A stretch of DNA of 64,000 bases. It comes from Eutreptiella sp. 'Long Island Sound 2002' (Eukaryota > Euglenozoa > Euglenophyceae > Eutreptiales > Eutreptiaceae). Location: contig OZ038399.1 of the NCBI GenBank assembly GCA_964036045.1, positions 22,516,170 through 22,580,169 of the forward strand, read 5' to 3'. Below, one piece after another: positions 10,701 to 20,887 of this stretch; positions within the stretch are counted from its first letter, which is position 1; the number at the start of each line of letters is the position of its first letter. Below the pieces are notes generated by a model. The model had not been told where the DNA came from. It saw only the letters and a program-made list of their open reading frames with translations, and did no database searches. A program made the translations under genes and the position numbers.

Positions 10701-12587
10701 TAACTGCCGAGCGTGAGGTGTGTGCTGCAGTTCACAAGGGAGGGGCTGCCGCACCGACCTGTCAGAGCCCGCCAACCGGCATTCGGCTTGTCGCAAGACG
10801 ACCTTGGGTCAACCGTGAAGTGCTTTGTTGCTGCAATTTATCTTAAATTGACACGACCGAATTGACCGTTGACTGATGCTTCGATGGCAATGATACGCAA
10901 CGTCTGCCCTTAGGGACCACCGCTCCGATGCGTTTGGAGCCTACGACAGCCTGGTGCTGGATTTGGGCTGCGTACCCCCACCCCCCCTCCTCCGTTGCGC
11001 AACGACCGCCCTGAGCAACGACCACCCCCTGGTCAAACAGTGCCGGAGATAATTCTTTCCCGGCTGCAGGAGTGTCCACGGCCTTGTCCAAAGACCGCCC
11101 CCTGTTAAACGGCATTTTTTTTGCCTCAAAACGACCACCCGCTTGTCAAACGGTGAAACATCGCTGGTCGTTGCGCAACACATAACGGGGGGGGGGAGGG
11201 AGGTCGGCAGAGCTCATTTAGAACGGCGGAGTGTCGGACAATTTGCCTATCGCATTTTGACCACTGTGCATACAAAATTCACGCAACATTGTTGGTCATC
11301 ATTTCCAGAGACGAAGGGGATATTTGACCTGCCTTTGCACGGGTGCCGGGGGGAGGACCCTCTACCCTCTCGCCGGACCCCCCCTCCGCGTCTTTTCAAA
11401 AAGGGCTCAATTGACAGGAACCCCGATCGTGACCGAGCTGGCTCTGAACGGCACTCGGAGCCCAACATCGAGAAACAGTGCAGAACAGAAACATGGGGTT
11501 CCGGGTGCTGGTGTCGTGTCGTGTCGTGTCGTGTCGTGTCGTGTCGTGTCGTGTCGTGTCTCGTCGTGTCGTGTCGTGTCGTGTCGTGTCGTGTCGTGTC
11601 GTGTCGTGTCGTGTCGTGTCGTGTCGTGTCGTGTCGTGTCGTGTCGTGTCGTGTCGTGTCGTGTCGTGTCGTGTCGTGTCGTGTGGTGTTGTATTGTATT
11701 GTGTTATGCTGTGTTGAGTCTGGGAGCGGCCGCCTCACGAACCTGATGCACATGTTGTTGATGGCTTCCATTTGTCTCGTGGTCAGTGAACATTTTAAAT
11801 TGTTATTGAGTGTTCATGGAGCACCCATTGAGTCCCTGGCACAGGGAACGCTAATCCTGCAGCGCCTGCAGCACCTGCGGCGCGCAATTTGGATAATTTT
11901 CATGGAACGTTGGAAATTGTTCCTTTTGTGAACCATACTTTTGAATTGGGAGTGGTTATCGCAACATTTTGGTCCGTTTTTAAGTATTGTGCCTCGCCAT
12001 TGCGCCCGTTTGACCTACTTCCTTCATCCAAAGTTGAGGACAATTAATGCGGTGCTAATTACCCCACAGCTACTTACCCTTACCCTGCGGTGCCTGCGGC
12101 GCGCAAGAAGCATTCCCACAGACCCCCTCGTCCCACTCCCCCCCCCCCCCCACCAGAGAAAGTGCGATCAGCCCAGCATGCGAAGGGGTTTTCAGTGGTC
12201 ATGACCCAAAATGCCCGTCCACAAGGGGGAGTCCTAAGCTGGTCCCACAGTCCACGAGCTGAATTTGGGCTGTTTGCAAGGGCTCACTGCCCAAGCTCGT
12301 GTCAGGGCGGTGGGCTTTATGCGGGAATGCCGCGGGTGTCGGCCCCTGTGCCGCTGCCCCGCCCCCCCCCCCCTGCTGCCTCCCGTGGCACGCCCCGGTG
12401 TGACTGCGCAGGCGATGAAGAAGCGGTTGGACAGCGACAGAAAGAGGCTGGGGACTACGTCGGCCGCGGTCCTTGAGTACGAGTACAAAAGGACCCTGAA
12501 GAAGTACAACGACGTCAGTGGCAAGTTCCAGAAGGTGGAACACAGCTACGAAAGGCTCACTAAAGCCCTGAAGGAACGCCGTCACAG
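428..12587 (+). CDS. SMC6: SMC6-like structural maintenance of chromosomes protein, partial gene (six exons seen)
   Basis: SMC6 pairs with SMC5 in the nuclear SMC5/6 complex used in recombination repair and fork stability. Joining 428-861, 2609-2983, 5283-5676, 6156-6401, 10553-10717 and 12412-12587 gives about 596 codons in one frame, with matching intron phases at all five junctions. Order: coiled coil, a short turn with KPIGPLGMLI entering the hinge, the hinge, then the returning coiled coil. The match to SMC6 is clearest in the hinge and in the ICPRVE motif of the later coil. The N-terminal ATPase exons must lie upstream. The C-terminal ABC signature and Walker B exons were not found before the next gene at 21886, so the gene is broken, unusually extended, or partly inside the assembly gap at 13353. 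SMC5 was considered, but the hinge entry GPLG fits SMC6 better. Confidence 0.85.
1020..1057. repeat. (CA)n microsatellite
   Basis: An almost pure CA run with a few CG substitutions. Similar tracts lie at 1538-1562 and 1740-1766 in the same intron. Confidence 0.9.
2035..2178. repeat. (GGTGTT)24 hexanucleotide array
   Basis: Twenty-four perfect copies of GGTGTT, 144 bp. All three plus frames stay open because the unit has no stop codon, so the long valine/glycine, cysteine/tryptophan and leucine/valine frames over it are not evidence of genes. Confidence 0.97.
2609..2983 (+). CDS. SMC6: SMC6 exon: hinge domain
   Basis: Starts after CTCCCTCAG in phase 2 and ends at CAG|GTGTGC, also phase 2. 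It encodes about 125 residues of the hinge that mediates SMC5-SMC6 dimerisation. Recognisable segments are LKDSRWAGGVEACIRSSLRQF followed by a variable loop with VVFRHTRS, then FNCLVDWNNIDQCIVMD, matching the SMC6 pattern of a leucine/aspartate strand before an 'I-x-x-v-l-l-I' strand. The GC-rich codon use resembles the other SMC6 exons. Confidence 0.88.
2984..5282 (+). other. SMC6 intron
   Basis: GT-AG intron of 2.3 kb ending in TGTGTACAG. It contains a G-rich direct repeat at 3478-3545. No gene is supported; the several 60 to 150 codon open frames show no family resemblance. Confidence 0.6.
3478..3545 (+). repeat. G-rich tandem repeat (TTTGGGGGTTG-like), possible G-quadruplex
   Basis: About six imperfect repeats of a unit with five Gs followed by TTGTTT. 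The plus strand carries at least four runs of four to five Gs with short loops, the basic requirement for a G-quadruplex. It lies inside an SMC6 intron, so it would also be present in the pre-mRNA. Confidence 0.7.
5283..5676 (+). CDS. SMC6: SMC6 exon: hinge exit and start of the returning coiled coil
   Basis: Follows TGTACAG, phase 2 start; ends at GAGGAG|GTGTGC, phase 0. It encodes about 131 residues. The first part carries a Q-C-R-x(7)-V-V-T-C-Y-L-T-D-G-S-R-I-F pattern, equivalent to the SMC6 hinge-exit segment (C-R-E-A-F-T-x-D-G-D-x-V-F in animal SMC6). The rest is charged coiled coil beginning near ENALQQLEREVELAQ. Confidence 0.88.
5677..6155 (+). other. SMC6 intron containing a small foldback repeat
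   Basis: A 479-bp intron from GTGTGC to GTCGCAG. The A/T-rich foldback at 5708-5848 contrasts with the GC-rich exons. The region after it (5880-6060) is dominated by GCC/GTC/TGC trinucleotides. Confidence 0.65.
5708..5848. repeat. Foldback (inverted-repeat) mini-element
   Basis: The arms GTAAAACCTAGTACG (5708-5722) and CGTACCAGGTTTTAC (5834-5848) are near-perfect reverse complements. A second internal pair, AACCTAGTAAAAATA and TATTTTTACTAGGTT, extends the stem. The whole could fold into a long hairpin in the SMC6 pre-mRNA. Confidence 0.75.
6156..6401 (+). CDS. SMC6: SMC6 exon: coiled coil
   Basis: Starts after TTGTGTCGCAG in phase 0 and ends GAG|GTATCC in phase 0. It encodes 82 residues of uninterrupted coiled coil (DSMISDLQERIRAKRAEI near its start, NQTKLE at its end). 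It has no catalytic motif and belongs here by position, phase and heptad character. Confidence 0.8.
8395..8455 (+). repeat. CCAACCGCCA-type degenerate tandem repeat
   Basis: Short repeats of CAACCGCCA/CCACCAACCG preceded by GGACAGCCC. The same composite occurs at 10150-10236 and 28310-28376, each time near a T-run and a C/G run, so it is a dispersed family. Confidence 0.7.
8902..9099. repeat. Small element with inverted poly-C/poly-G ends
   Basis: GCAATCTCCCCCCC at the left and GGGGGGGAGATTGC at the right form an inverted repeat about 200 bp apart. Between them GGGAGACCGTCACTTGG occurs twice (about 8929 and 9030) and GAGACCGTC once more. It resembles a tiny non-autonomous element. Confidence 0.5.
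9847..9979 (+). repeat. Dispersed repeat family A, copy 1
   Basis: A block starting CCTTAAGACTTTCTTCCCGG and including CGCTATTATCGC and GGTATGCATGTG. A second copy in the same orientation lies at 30649-30782. Both are followed by C-runs and then GAGTTTTGA(A/C)AGATAG-type sequence nearby. Confidence 0.85.
10150..10236 (+). repeat. CCAACCGCCA-type degenerate tandem repeat
   Basis: About nine imperfect units of CAACCGCCA/CCACCAACCG directly after a C-run. Same family as 8395-8455 and 28310-28376. Confidence 0.75.
10553..10717 (+). CDS. SMC6: SMC6 exon: coiled coil with ICPRVE motif
   Basis: Begins after TGTGCGCAG in phase 0. It encodes about 55 residues including KRIENSEKKLDEEAQQ and ASGICPRVETSRTVEEV. 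The I-C-P-R-V-E motif aligns with I-C-P-E-R-I-E in the SMC6 C-terminal coil. The end is chosen at GAG|GTGTGT (10717); an equally in-phase donor, GAG|GTAACT, would end it at 10699. Confidence 0.8.
10718..12411 (+). other. SMC6 intron with the GTGTC array
   Basis: A 1.7-kb intron bounded by GTGTGT and TGACTGCGCAG. It includes the pentanucleotide array at 11511-11680 and C-runs at 12138-12151 and 12362-12373, the latter just upstream of the next exon. No other gene is seen. Confidence 0.6.
11511..11680. repeat. (GTGTC)n pentanucleotide array
   Basis: About 34 nearly perfect GTGTC units with one variant near 11561, decaying into GTATT/GTGTT units to about 11705. Several frames stay open through it because no unit creates a stop. 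Confidence 0.97.
12412..12587 (+). CDS. SMC6: SMC6 exon: distal coiled coil, last recognised
   Basis: Follows TGACTGCGCAG in phase 0 and ends at CACAG|GTGCCG in phase 2. It encodes about 58 residues (AMKKRLDSDRKRLG to ALKERRHR). It matches the coiled coil just before the SMC6 C-terminal ATPase lobe. The next expected part, an arginine-rich helix then LSGGE and Walker B, was not found in any plus frame up to 21886. Confidence 0.8.
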
Positions 12588-13352
12588 GTGCCGCCTCCAA
12601 GTTCTGAACCAGCAGGGGCTCACCAAGGGAGTCTTATATTCTAAATCAGGACTAGCGAGGGGACGGATCCGTAGAATAAGCCCTCGGGGACGGGGCTCTC
12701 AACCCGAGGAAGAAGCTTGATAGCAAACCATCATATGCACTGCCAATACGCAAGTTACCAATAGAATAATGTTCACGGGCAACAACAAATGACGAGGGGA
12801 AAGAGATAAGACAGCGGCACCACAGGGCTAAGGCACCACAAGGCTAAGGCTGGGTGAAAATAAGTGTTTGATTCCGCCTGGGACTTACCAACCGCCTCCA
12901 TTTTCTGAAAGAGTATGCAATGGAGCAGCAGAGGAACCTACACCACCACGCCCAATGCCACAACAGTCCCTTCTAGAGTGGCAGCATGCCTCACCGAACA
13001 GCATCTGACATAATACAAATACTGTCAACGAGGCCAATCTGGCTTACTGTGCCCTCACTATGCTTAGGGAGGGGCGCGTAACGCCAAAACGGGCTCAAAA
13101 AGGCCATTTGGCGCCCACTGCTGTACCACGTAACAACCGGCTGCCATTTACACTTGATAAGGACCTCGAAAAAGGGAAAATGGATTTCAACCGCAAAAGG
13201 CTTCCAAAACGGCATTCTTTCAAGGCATGACCCGTATGGCGCCGGATCCTCCGAGGCACAGTTGCCAAATCCAAGGTTCACCCTTTCAAACGAGCCCGCC
13301 CTCCATCTCAACGGGATGTCGAAATGGTGCTAAGAAAATTGCAGCCCGCGTC
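12588..13352 (+). other. Non-coding DNA between last SMC6 exon and gap
   Basis: Opens with a GTGCCG donor. No coding similarity is seen on either strand. Presumably SMC6 intron or post-gene sequence. Confidence 0.4.
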
Positions 13353-13552
13353 NNNNNNNNNNNNNNNNNNNNNNNNNNNNNNNNNNNNNNNNNNNNNNNN
13401 NNNNNNNNNNNNNNNNNNNNNNNNNNNNNNNNNNNNNNNNNNNNNNNNNNNNNNNNNNNNNNNNNNNNNNNNNNNNNNNNNNNNNNNNNNNNNNNNNNNN
13501 NNNNNNNNNNNNNNNNNNNNNNNNNNNNNNNNNNNNNNNNNNNNNNNNNNNN
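13353..13552. other. Assembly gap (200 N)
   Basis: Exactly 200 undetermined bases, a typical placeholder for a gap of unknown size. It abuts the 30-bp minisatellite, which probably caused the assembly break. Missing SMC6 exons could lie here. Confidence 0.99.
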
Positions 13553-15398
13553 CAGCCTCTCCTCTACCCAGACCCCTCCCCCCCCCTTCCTCTCTTCTAC
13601 CCAGACCCCTCCCCCCCTTCCTCTCTTCTACCCAGACCCCCCCTCCTTCCTCTCTTCTACCAAGACCCCCCCCCTTCCTCTCTTCTACCCAGACCCCCCC
13701 TCCTTCCTCTCTTCTACCCAGACCCCCCCCCCCTTCCTCTCCTCTACCCAGACCCCCCCCCCTTCCTCTCCTCTACCCAGACCCCCCCCCCTTCCTCTCT
13801 TCTACCCAGACCCCTCCCCCCCTTCCTCTCTTCTACCCAGACCCCCCCCCCTTCCTCTCTTCTACCCAGACCCCTCCCCCCCTTCCTCTCTTCTACCCAG
13901 ACCCCCCCCCCCTTCCTCTCTTCTACCCAGACCCCTCCCCCCCTTCCTCTCTTCTACCCAGACCCCCCCCCTTCCTCTCTTCTACCCAGACCCCCCCCCC
14001 TTCCTCTCCTCTACCCAGACCCCCCCCCCTTCCTCTCCTCTACCCAGACCCCCCCCCCTTCCTCTCTTCTACCCAGACCCCCCCCCCCTTCCTCTCTTCT
14101 ACCCATACCCCTCCCCCCCTTCCTCTCTTCTACCCAGACCCCCCCCCCCTTCCTCTCTTCTACCCAGACCCCTCCCCCCTTCCTCTCTTCTACCCAGACC
14201 CCCCCCCCTTCCTCTCTTCTACCCAGACCCCTCCCCCCCTTCCTCTCTTCTACCCAGACCCCCCCCCCTTCCTCTCTTCTACCCAGACCCCCCCCCTTCC
14301 TCTCTTCTACCCAGACCCTCCCCCCCCTTCCTCTCTTCTACCCAGACCCCCCCCTTCCTCTCCTCTACCCAGACCCCCCCCCTTCCTCTCCTCTACCCAG
14401 ACCCCTCCCCCCCTTCCTCTCTTCTACCCAGACCCCCCCCCCTTCCTCTCTTCTACCCAGACCCCTCCCCCCCTTCCTCTCTTCTACCCAGACCCCTCCC
14501 CCCTTCCTCTCTTCTACCCAGACCCCTCCCCCCTTCCTCTCTTCTACCCAGACACCCCCCTTCCTCTCTTCTACCCGACCCCCCCCCATTCCTCTCTTCT
14601 ATTCAGACCCTCCCCCCCCTTCCTCTCTTCTACCCAGACCCCCCCCTCCTTCCTCTCCTCTACCCAGACCCCCCCCCCTTCCTTTCCTCTACCCAGACCC
14701 CCCCCCTTCCTCTCCTCTACCCAGACCTCCCCCCTTCCTCTCTTCTACCCAGACCCCTCCCCCCCCTTCCTCTCTTCTACCCAGACCCCCCCTCCTTCCT
14801 CTCTTCTACCCAGACCCCCCCCCTTCCTCTCTTCTACCCAGACCCCCCCTCCTTCCTCTCTTCTACCCAGACCCCCCCCCCTTCCTCTCTTCTACCCGGA
14901 CCCCCCCTCCTTCCTCTCTTCTACCCAGACCCCCCCCCCCTTCCTCTCTTCTACCCAGACCCCCCCTCCTTCCTCTCTTCTCCCTGGACCCCCCCCCTTC
15001 CTCTCTTCTACCCAGACTCCCCCCCCCTTCCTCTCTTCTACCCAGACCCCCCCCCTTCCTCTCTTCTACCCAGACCCCCCCCCCTCCTCTCTTCTACCCA
15101 GACCCCCCCCCCTTTCCTCTCCTCTACCCAGACCCCCCCCCTTCCTCTCTTCTACCCAGACCCCTCCCCCCCCCTTCCTCTCTTCTACCCAGACCCCCCC
15201 CTTCCTCTCTTCTACCCAGCCCCCCCCTCCTTCCTCTCTTCTACCCAGACCCCCCCCCCCGCCTTCCTCTCTTCTACCCAGACCCCCCCCCCTTCCTCTC
15301 TTCTACCCAGACCCCTCCCCCCCTTCCTCTCTTCTACCCAGACCCCCCCCCCTTCCTCTCTTCTACCCAGACCCCTCCCCCCCCCTTCCTCTCTTCTA
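13553..15398. repeat. ~30-bp C/T-rich minisatellite, about 60 units
   Basis: Repeats of CTTCCTCTCTTCTACCCAGA plus a run of 7 to 11 Cs, with unit length drifting as the C-run changes. About 60 units are visible and the array runs into the gap, so its true length is unknown. Minor variants include CTCCTCTACCC, CCAAG and TCCCTGG. Open frames across it (proline, serine, leucine, phenylalanine rich) are by-products of the repeat. Confidence 0.97.
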
Positions 15399-16938
15399 AT
15401 ACATCCTTGTGCCGCCACCCCCTCCCCACCACTTCCTCACACCCACACTGGCCCACACCCTTCAGGCCGACGCGCGGAGACATGACACTGCACACACACG
15501 CGCGGATGCACACACACGTTGGGGGCCTTCACGGCTGCAGACACACGCACACTTCAAAGTCAGACCCCGACGCCAAAGCCCCTCTGGAAACCGTCCGCAT
15601 CACTGAAAGGCGTGGATGCCCAAACACACACACGCGCACGCGCGCGGAAACCCAGAAAAAAGCTACTCCCGACCACTATTTCCAGAAAACACAAGTTCCG
15701 CTGAAAACTACCGCCAATTTGGCCCGAGTCTGGTGACGTGTCCTTTGTATTTTCTGCAGCCCTGCCGTTTGTTTTTTTTTGGTACTTGTGCTTTTGGTGT
15801 CATGGACCGCCCTACGGTTCCACAGACTGCGGTGCGTGCCCGCAACACTGCCCCACGTCGCACTTCTCATCGGGTGATGTGCACCGCACTGTCATTCTGG
15901 AATCCAGGACGCCATGAAAACCGTCGTGGCTTGTCGCGGTGCTGGGGTGCGGCAGGAGCGGGTGGCGTCCTCTTCTCGACGACAACGCTATAAACTGGGG
16001 CCATTGTGCTGGTGCCCACTCTTGGTAACCTTTTTGCTTCACGTGTACGCGCACGCGCGGGCGAAGGCGTGAAGGGACGTGTGTGGCCACGTGCGCGTAT
16101 GTGCACGTGCACCGGAAAGCGCGCGTGGGCGCGCGTGTGCGCCACGCGGTCTCCGTGAATCCACAACGGAGCGGTGCTGCCGCGCGGCAGCTGTGCCGGC
16201 CTGTTTGTCTCTGCAACGGGACCACAGCCATGACCACCTCTTTGTCCACACACGGTCCCGGTGCAGCGACATGACTGTGCCGGTCCTCTCCCACTGGTGG
16301 GTCCCATTGTCGCGGCCCAGCGCTACCGCTTGGCCCCCCATCTGCGGTGGGGCTGGCTTGACATCGGGTCCGATGCCCTTGGCCGTCCGTACCCTCTTTG
16401 CCATCGTCAGCAGGCTGGCGTACTGCGCCCCTACTTCTGGGGAGCCTTGGAAGGACCGTTTCGCAGACATCCCTCGCTGCCGGGATGGACACTGGCAGAC
16501 CCATCGGGCGCTGATAACCGAAAAAACCGGCGACTAAGCCACAACAACGATAACCTCAGGAACAGAAGTCACGAGGGACACCAGAAAAATGATCGAGACG
16601 AGTCCAAGAGCAGGAGATGGCTATCTGCGGCTGTAGATTCACAGATCACACAAGATGTGGCCCCCCCCCGCCCCCCCACCTCCCCACTTTAGGGTCAGAC
16701 TAATTTCTGGACCAGGGCCACCGAACACTTCCTCCCTGTGGGGACCCATCAGTGCTTTAGTGGGGCTGCACCAAACGCGTCCCCGCCCATAACTGCGACA
16801 AGGAGCCCTCTGCAGAGACGCAGGGGAGTGAACCAGACCAACCGTTTTGCAACCGCCAGCACGTGCCCCACAACAGCTTGTACAACCGCCAGTAACCGCT
16901 TTGGCAGCCACTCGCAGCCAGAGCCATGACCACGTTCC
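15399..16938. other. Non-coding DNA with CA/CG-rich tracts
   Basis: Holds CACA/CGCG microsatellite fragments (about 15490-15560 and 15625-15650) and alternating GCGC/GTGC sequence near 16050-16150. The overlapping open frames on both strands show no family motif. Confidence 0.5.
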
Positions 16939-18066
16939 TTAAACTGGTGGCGGAGGAAACTTCATGGTCCACTCAGTTAATCGCGTGGCCACCCACGTGG
17001 CGTATGCTTCTCCCGCCCACTGACCATGGCGTTTTACCCACTGGAGGACTCTGTGGATAGCACAGCACCGTGGTAGGGGTAGGAGTTCGGATATGTGGTG
17101 CATGAACCGCACAACGAACTGTGGTTGGTGGTCCGAAGCCGCCAGGCCTCGGACGATTGCTGCATGCATGGCGCGCCAGAGGGCTCTGGGACTGTATCCT
17201 GATTTAATGGACACTTGTCCCCACGCTGTCACCGTAAGGAGCTGTGCCAGGGGGGTACGACACCATTGACGTGAGTTGCATAACACACCCGTGAGGACTG
17301 TCTGCAGGTACTGTTGGGAGGCGTGGGTTGGCGTCATCAGTGGGGGGCCCATTTTTAGATCCCATGCACTATCCAACGAACTCGGATGCGCGTATGCCGT
17401 GGGTTCACCATTATTCGAACATACCATGCAAAAACCCATAGCTGTCGTGGAGGATTGGAGACAAGACTGGGTACACGGTGTATCACATGGACACAGTACC
17501 CTTAGGTTCCAGCATTGCTGTAAGAGATGGCACACCCGTTTCACGATTTTGATGGACGGTGTGTCAGCAAAGGCTGTGGCCATAAGTATGTTGTCTCGAA
17601 ATTGGCACAGTGTGAGTGCTCCCCAGGGGGTATCCCAATATATGAACCCTGTGTCGGTGATTCGGAGCTCCCCGAGGTCCCTGAAGCGTGCTCTGTTCAT
17701 ATACACCCCCCACTGGCAGTGCAAATCCGCTGCCTGTGCGGAGAATGAACCGCCCATGGGAATACACCCAGTCCTCTGCCACAGGGACCCTGCTGCCCTC
17801 ACATAGTTGTTGTTTTGCAGCTCGAAATTTATTTTGTTGCTGAGGTCCCCGTGTGTGATGTACCAAAATTTTCCTGAGGCTCCCTGCCCTGCTCTGTCCA
17901 ACTTTTTACTGTCTCTGTGGACACTCCAGCAGATGTCCTTCATGCGCCAGCGACGTCGCTTGGCGAGCCACTTGCTGGACTCGGTCATGTGTGATTCAAC
18001 GCAAATGGGGGGTACGTGGTTGAACTGGTCTTTGCAGTCCAGCTCTACAATATAGGAGCAACCCAC
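16939..18066 (-). pseudogene. Reverse transcriptase domain, degenerate retroelement
   Basis: A 375-codon minus frame. RT motif A appears as IVELDCKDQFNHVP near the N-terminus, motif B as CIPMGGSFSAQAADL near residue 110, and motif C as CQFRDNILM near residue 160. These recall the Y-x-D-(x)n-F-N, G-I-P-Q-G and Y-x-D-D series of reverse transcriptases. Motif C reads FRDN instead of YxDD, so the second aspartate is asparagine. Upstream minus-strand sequence to about 18840 looks like a decayed N-terminal part with in-frame stops. No target-site duplication was found. It is probably a dead or divergent non-LTR-type element. Confidence 0.6.
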
Positions 18067-20395
18067 GGTGCTCCCGAAACAACTGGAACTTGGAACGATG
18101 AATTTTGGCGGCTCCTTTTGTGTTTGTCCGTAAAGACCAAGGTTTTGTTGTGATGTGGGGCTGGGGATGATATTTCAGGGATGCTGGTTGCTCCCACTTT
18201 CACCCCTTCTTGTCCTTAGTTTACCCAACTATATTGTACTGCTGGGGGCTTTGCGGGTCTGGTTGGAATTTTCTGAGCCCTTGGGGATTGGAGAACGACG
18301 CTTGAGGGCTGCTCGTCCCATGTGGCTGAGCTGGGTAATTTTATCGGAGCGTTGGCATCCCTTGCCGGTTGGCATTCATTCTTTGCTCACTGAATTTTGG
18401 CTGACAGCCACGCCTTGTTCGGGGTGTGGGGTGTGCTGGGGTGTACATGCGGCCTCCTCCACGTGGAGCACGCGGCGGGGGTTGCTGCATGACAAACAAC
18501 GTGCAACAATTAAGCGCCCCCGAGTGAACCGGATTCTGACGCTCTTGATGGACGGCCTTCTTAAGCAAGGTCAGGGTTGTGTCCACACTAGCCGTCTGCC
18601 AGCGGGACTGCCTGGCCAGACTTGAAAACGCTGCTTGTTGTTGTACTGAAGGCACCACGGCCTCCCTGTTGTGACCGTCATTTGGATTACCCTCCGCCTT
18701 GTTCTCACAGAGGGTCATATCCTTGTGCCCGGCATCCATCACGTCCGCCCACATGCTCGTTGTGCACTGGCTTGCAGCCTGTGCCACGACCCCCCCCCCC
18801 CTGCCCCCCCTCCAGCCCCCCCTCATCACTTTGGCCATGCTTTTTTCATAACCTTCTGCTTGGCTTCTCTAACCTGCGACGAGCGCTACAGGCTCCTACA
18901 CAGCATTCACCAGACGCATGTACGAACTGCCAAAGCTGGCTGCTGGCCTGCCTGGACCCTTTTTTCTTGGACCGGGTTTAGTTCCCAGCGCCCTGAGGCA
19001 CTGATGCTGCCCTCGGGCCTGCCAGACCCTTTTTCTTGGGCCTGGTTGTGTTCCCGGTATCTCAGCGTCCCTGACTAAGCAGTCCTTTGTATTTTGCCTT
19101 TATCTGTTTCCCCAGGCGGTGGGGTCGCCCTTGCCCAGCACTTTTAGTTTTTCAACACACGTACTTCGGTTGTTGCTCCTCCTTATCCAATCACGTTCCA
19201 GGTGTTTTCTAATTTTCAGGGCATCTTTTTCTGTACTCCCCCCTGCATATTTTAAAAATGCAATTGTTTGCGACATGCACTTGACTTAGATAGGTCGCTG
19301 AACAAAATCCGGTGACCCAGCCAAACAATATGTCCATCTCTGGGGGCTGCCAAATTTTGTTGAAGTTTGGTGGTGAAATTTGTCGCATAACAGTTTGAGG
19401 GCCTGGCCAGCCGCTACAGGAGCCGTCAAGTGCAAACAAGCTCATACACAACACGCATCAAGCACGGCAAGGGATTCTTCATTGCCGCTCTGCTGTATGG
19501 GACGCTGCACCGCCCTCTCACACTCTTTAACCTGGACCAACGTCTGGACGTAGCTGTTTGGGGTTGCCTGCCTTGCACTCAAACGTTTTTGTGCTGCTTT
19601 GTGTGACGCCTGCAAAGGGCATGCCTCTGGTGACGTAGGCTTGGCCACGTTCCCTCAGGCAGGGTACAACAAAAGTGGAAACATTGGAATCAAATAGCAA
19701 AGCTGATGGCTGACGCCACAACCTGAACCCAAGCTTCACGGCAGACAACACCCCGAGCTCGGTCAGGCCACACTCGTACAATCCATCACAGCAGGAACTT
19801 CCATACAGGGGGGGGGGGGGGACTTTGCGGCGGGAATATTTCGCTGTGGGATGTTTCGCGTTTCAAATTCGTGCGAAATTTCCCACAGAATTTTCAGGCC
19901 GCTGTGCGAAATAAACCCGCTGCGAAATTTAGCAAAATGTCTTGTCCAACAGTTGCCTGAGCATAAGTCTGTTGTGCGCTTCCACGAGAGCTGGAACAGA
20001 GAAATGTTGCCGTCAGAATCTGTGATGGGGGATGCCATCGTACGTTTCTCATCGTTTCTCATCAGGAAGGAACAACGACCCTCCAGGACTCAACTGCAAT
20101 GCATCAGCAAATGACAGCAACCACCACCAACCAAAGGTCGGCTCACAGCATGTGGGTGCGAAATGTCCCACAGCAAATTCAGGACTGCATGCGAAATAAA
20201 CCCGCTGCGAAATACCCCACGGCAAAAATTTCCCGCTGCACCCCCCCCCCCCCCCATGTATGCCCGAAGACACCCCGAGTCACCAGGAGGCAAGGAAGCC
20301 CCAGGCTGGAAGGCAACAGCTTCAGGTGTAAGCAGCGGGCAGTGCACACGTTTGTTTGCGCCCTTTTGTCTTTTTCTGCGCCAAAGCCCCCTCAG
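18067..20395. other. No supported gene; probable 5' remnant of the RT element then intergenic DNA
   Basis: The minus strand from 18838 to 18067 has protein-like stretches broken by stops, consistent with the decayed upstream part of the RT element. From 18840 to 20395 I see only G/C homopolymers (about 19808-19821, 20239-20254) and short repeats around TGCGAAAT/AAATAAACCCGCTGCG (19900-19930, 20185-20210). Confidence 0.4.
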
Positions 20396-20500
20396 GGAGC
20401 ACTGTCACCCGCCGCCATTCAACCACCGGACGCGAACAACGTGCGCGAGGACGGCTTGACCGCTCTGCTGGGGCCCGATGTCTCAGACCAGGAGAAGAAG
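20396..20500 (+). CDS. Candidate exon of an unknown gene
   Basis: A 35-codon phase 0-0 stretch after a good acceptor (CCCCCTCAG), followed by GTGCAG. It encodes an acidic, proline-containing peptide ending LLGPDVSDQEKK. No family is recognised. The D-V-S-D-Q-E word recurs at about 21437-21454. It could be a chance frame. Confidence 0.2.
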
Positions 20501-20887
20501 GTGCAGGATTGTGGAGTGTGCTGTGAAAGGCGCCAGCCCCTTTCAGAGGGATTGATTTGCTGAGAGCCGCATGAGGGTGCCCGATTTCCTCTGGGCTGCC
20601 AACCACACTGACGGGCGAGACTGGACTGTTTGGACAGTAACCAGTGCTGCCTCATACACTGGGTGCCAAGTAGGGCCCACCAACAGGGAACCGGTCCCCA
20701 CAAGAAACACTTTAACTACAGCAAGGGGGTTATCTGCTAGCTGGGGCTGTCAAGGCTTGCTACATGGTCTGACCCCCCCCCCCCCCACATCAAAACCTAG
20801 GTTATTGCTAATCTAGGCTGCTCATTGTGGCATGAGAGTGATTCATTGATTGTGCTTGAGGTCTGACCGTGGGGCCCCATTACTGTA

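Noticed and set aside
11247-11931. Frames with repeated SCRVV or RHDTT
   Set aside because: By-products of the GTGTC array; no start or family similarity outside the repeat.
13324-15485. Proline/serine/leucine-rich 690-750 codon frames
   Set aside because: Translation of the 30-bp minisatellite and the N gap in several frames at once.
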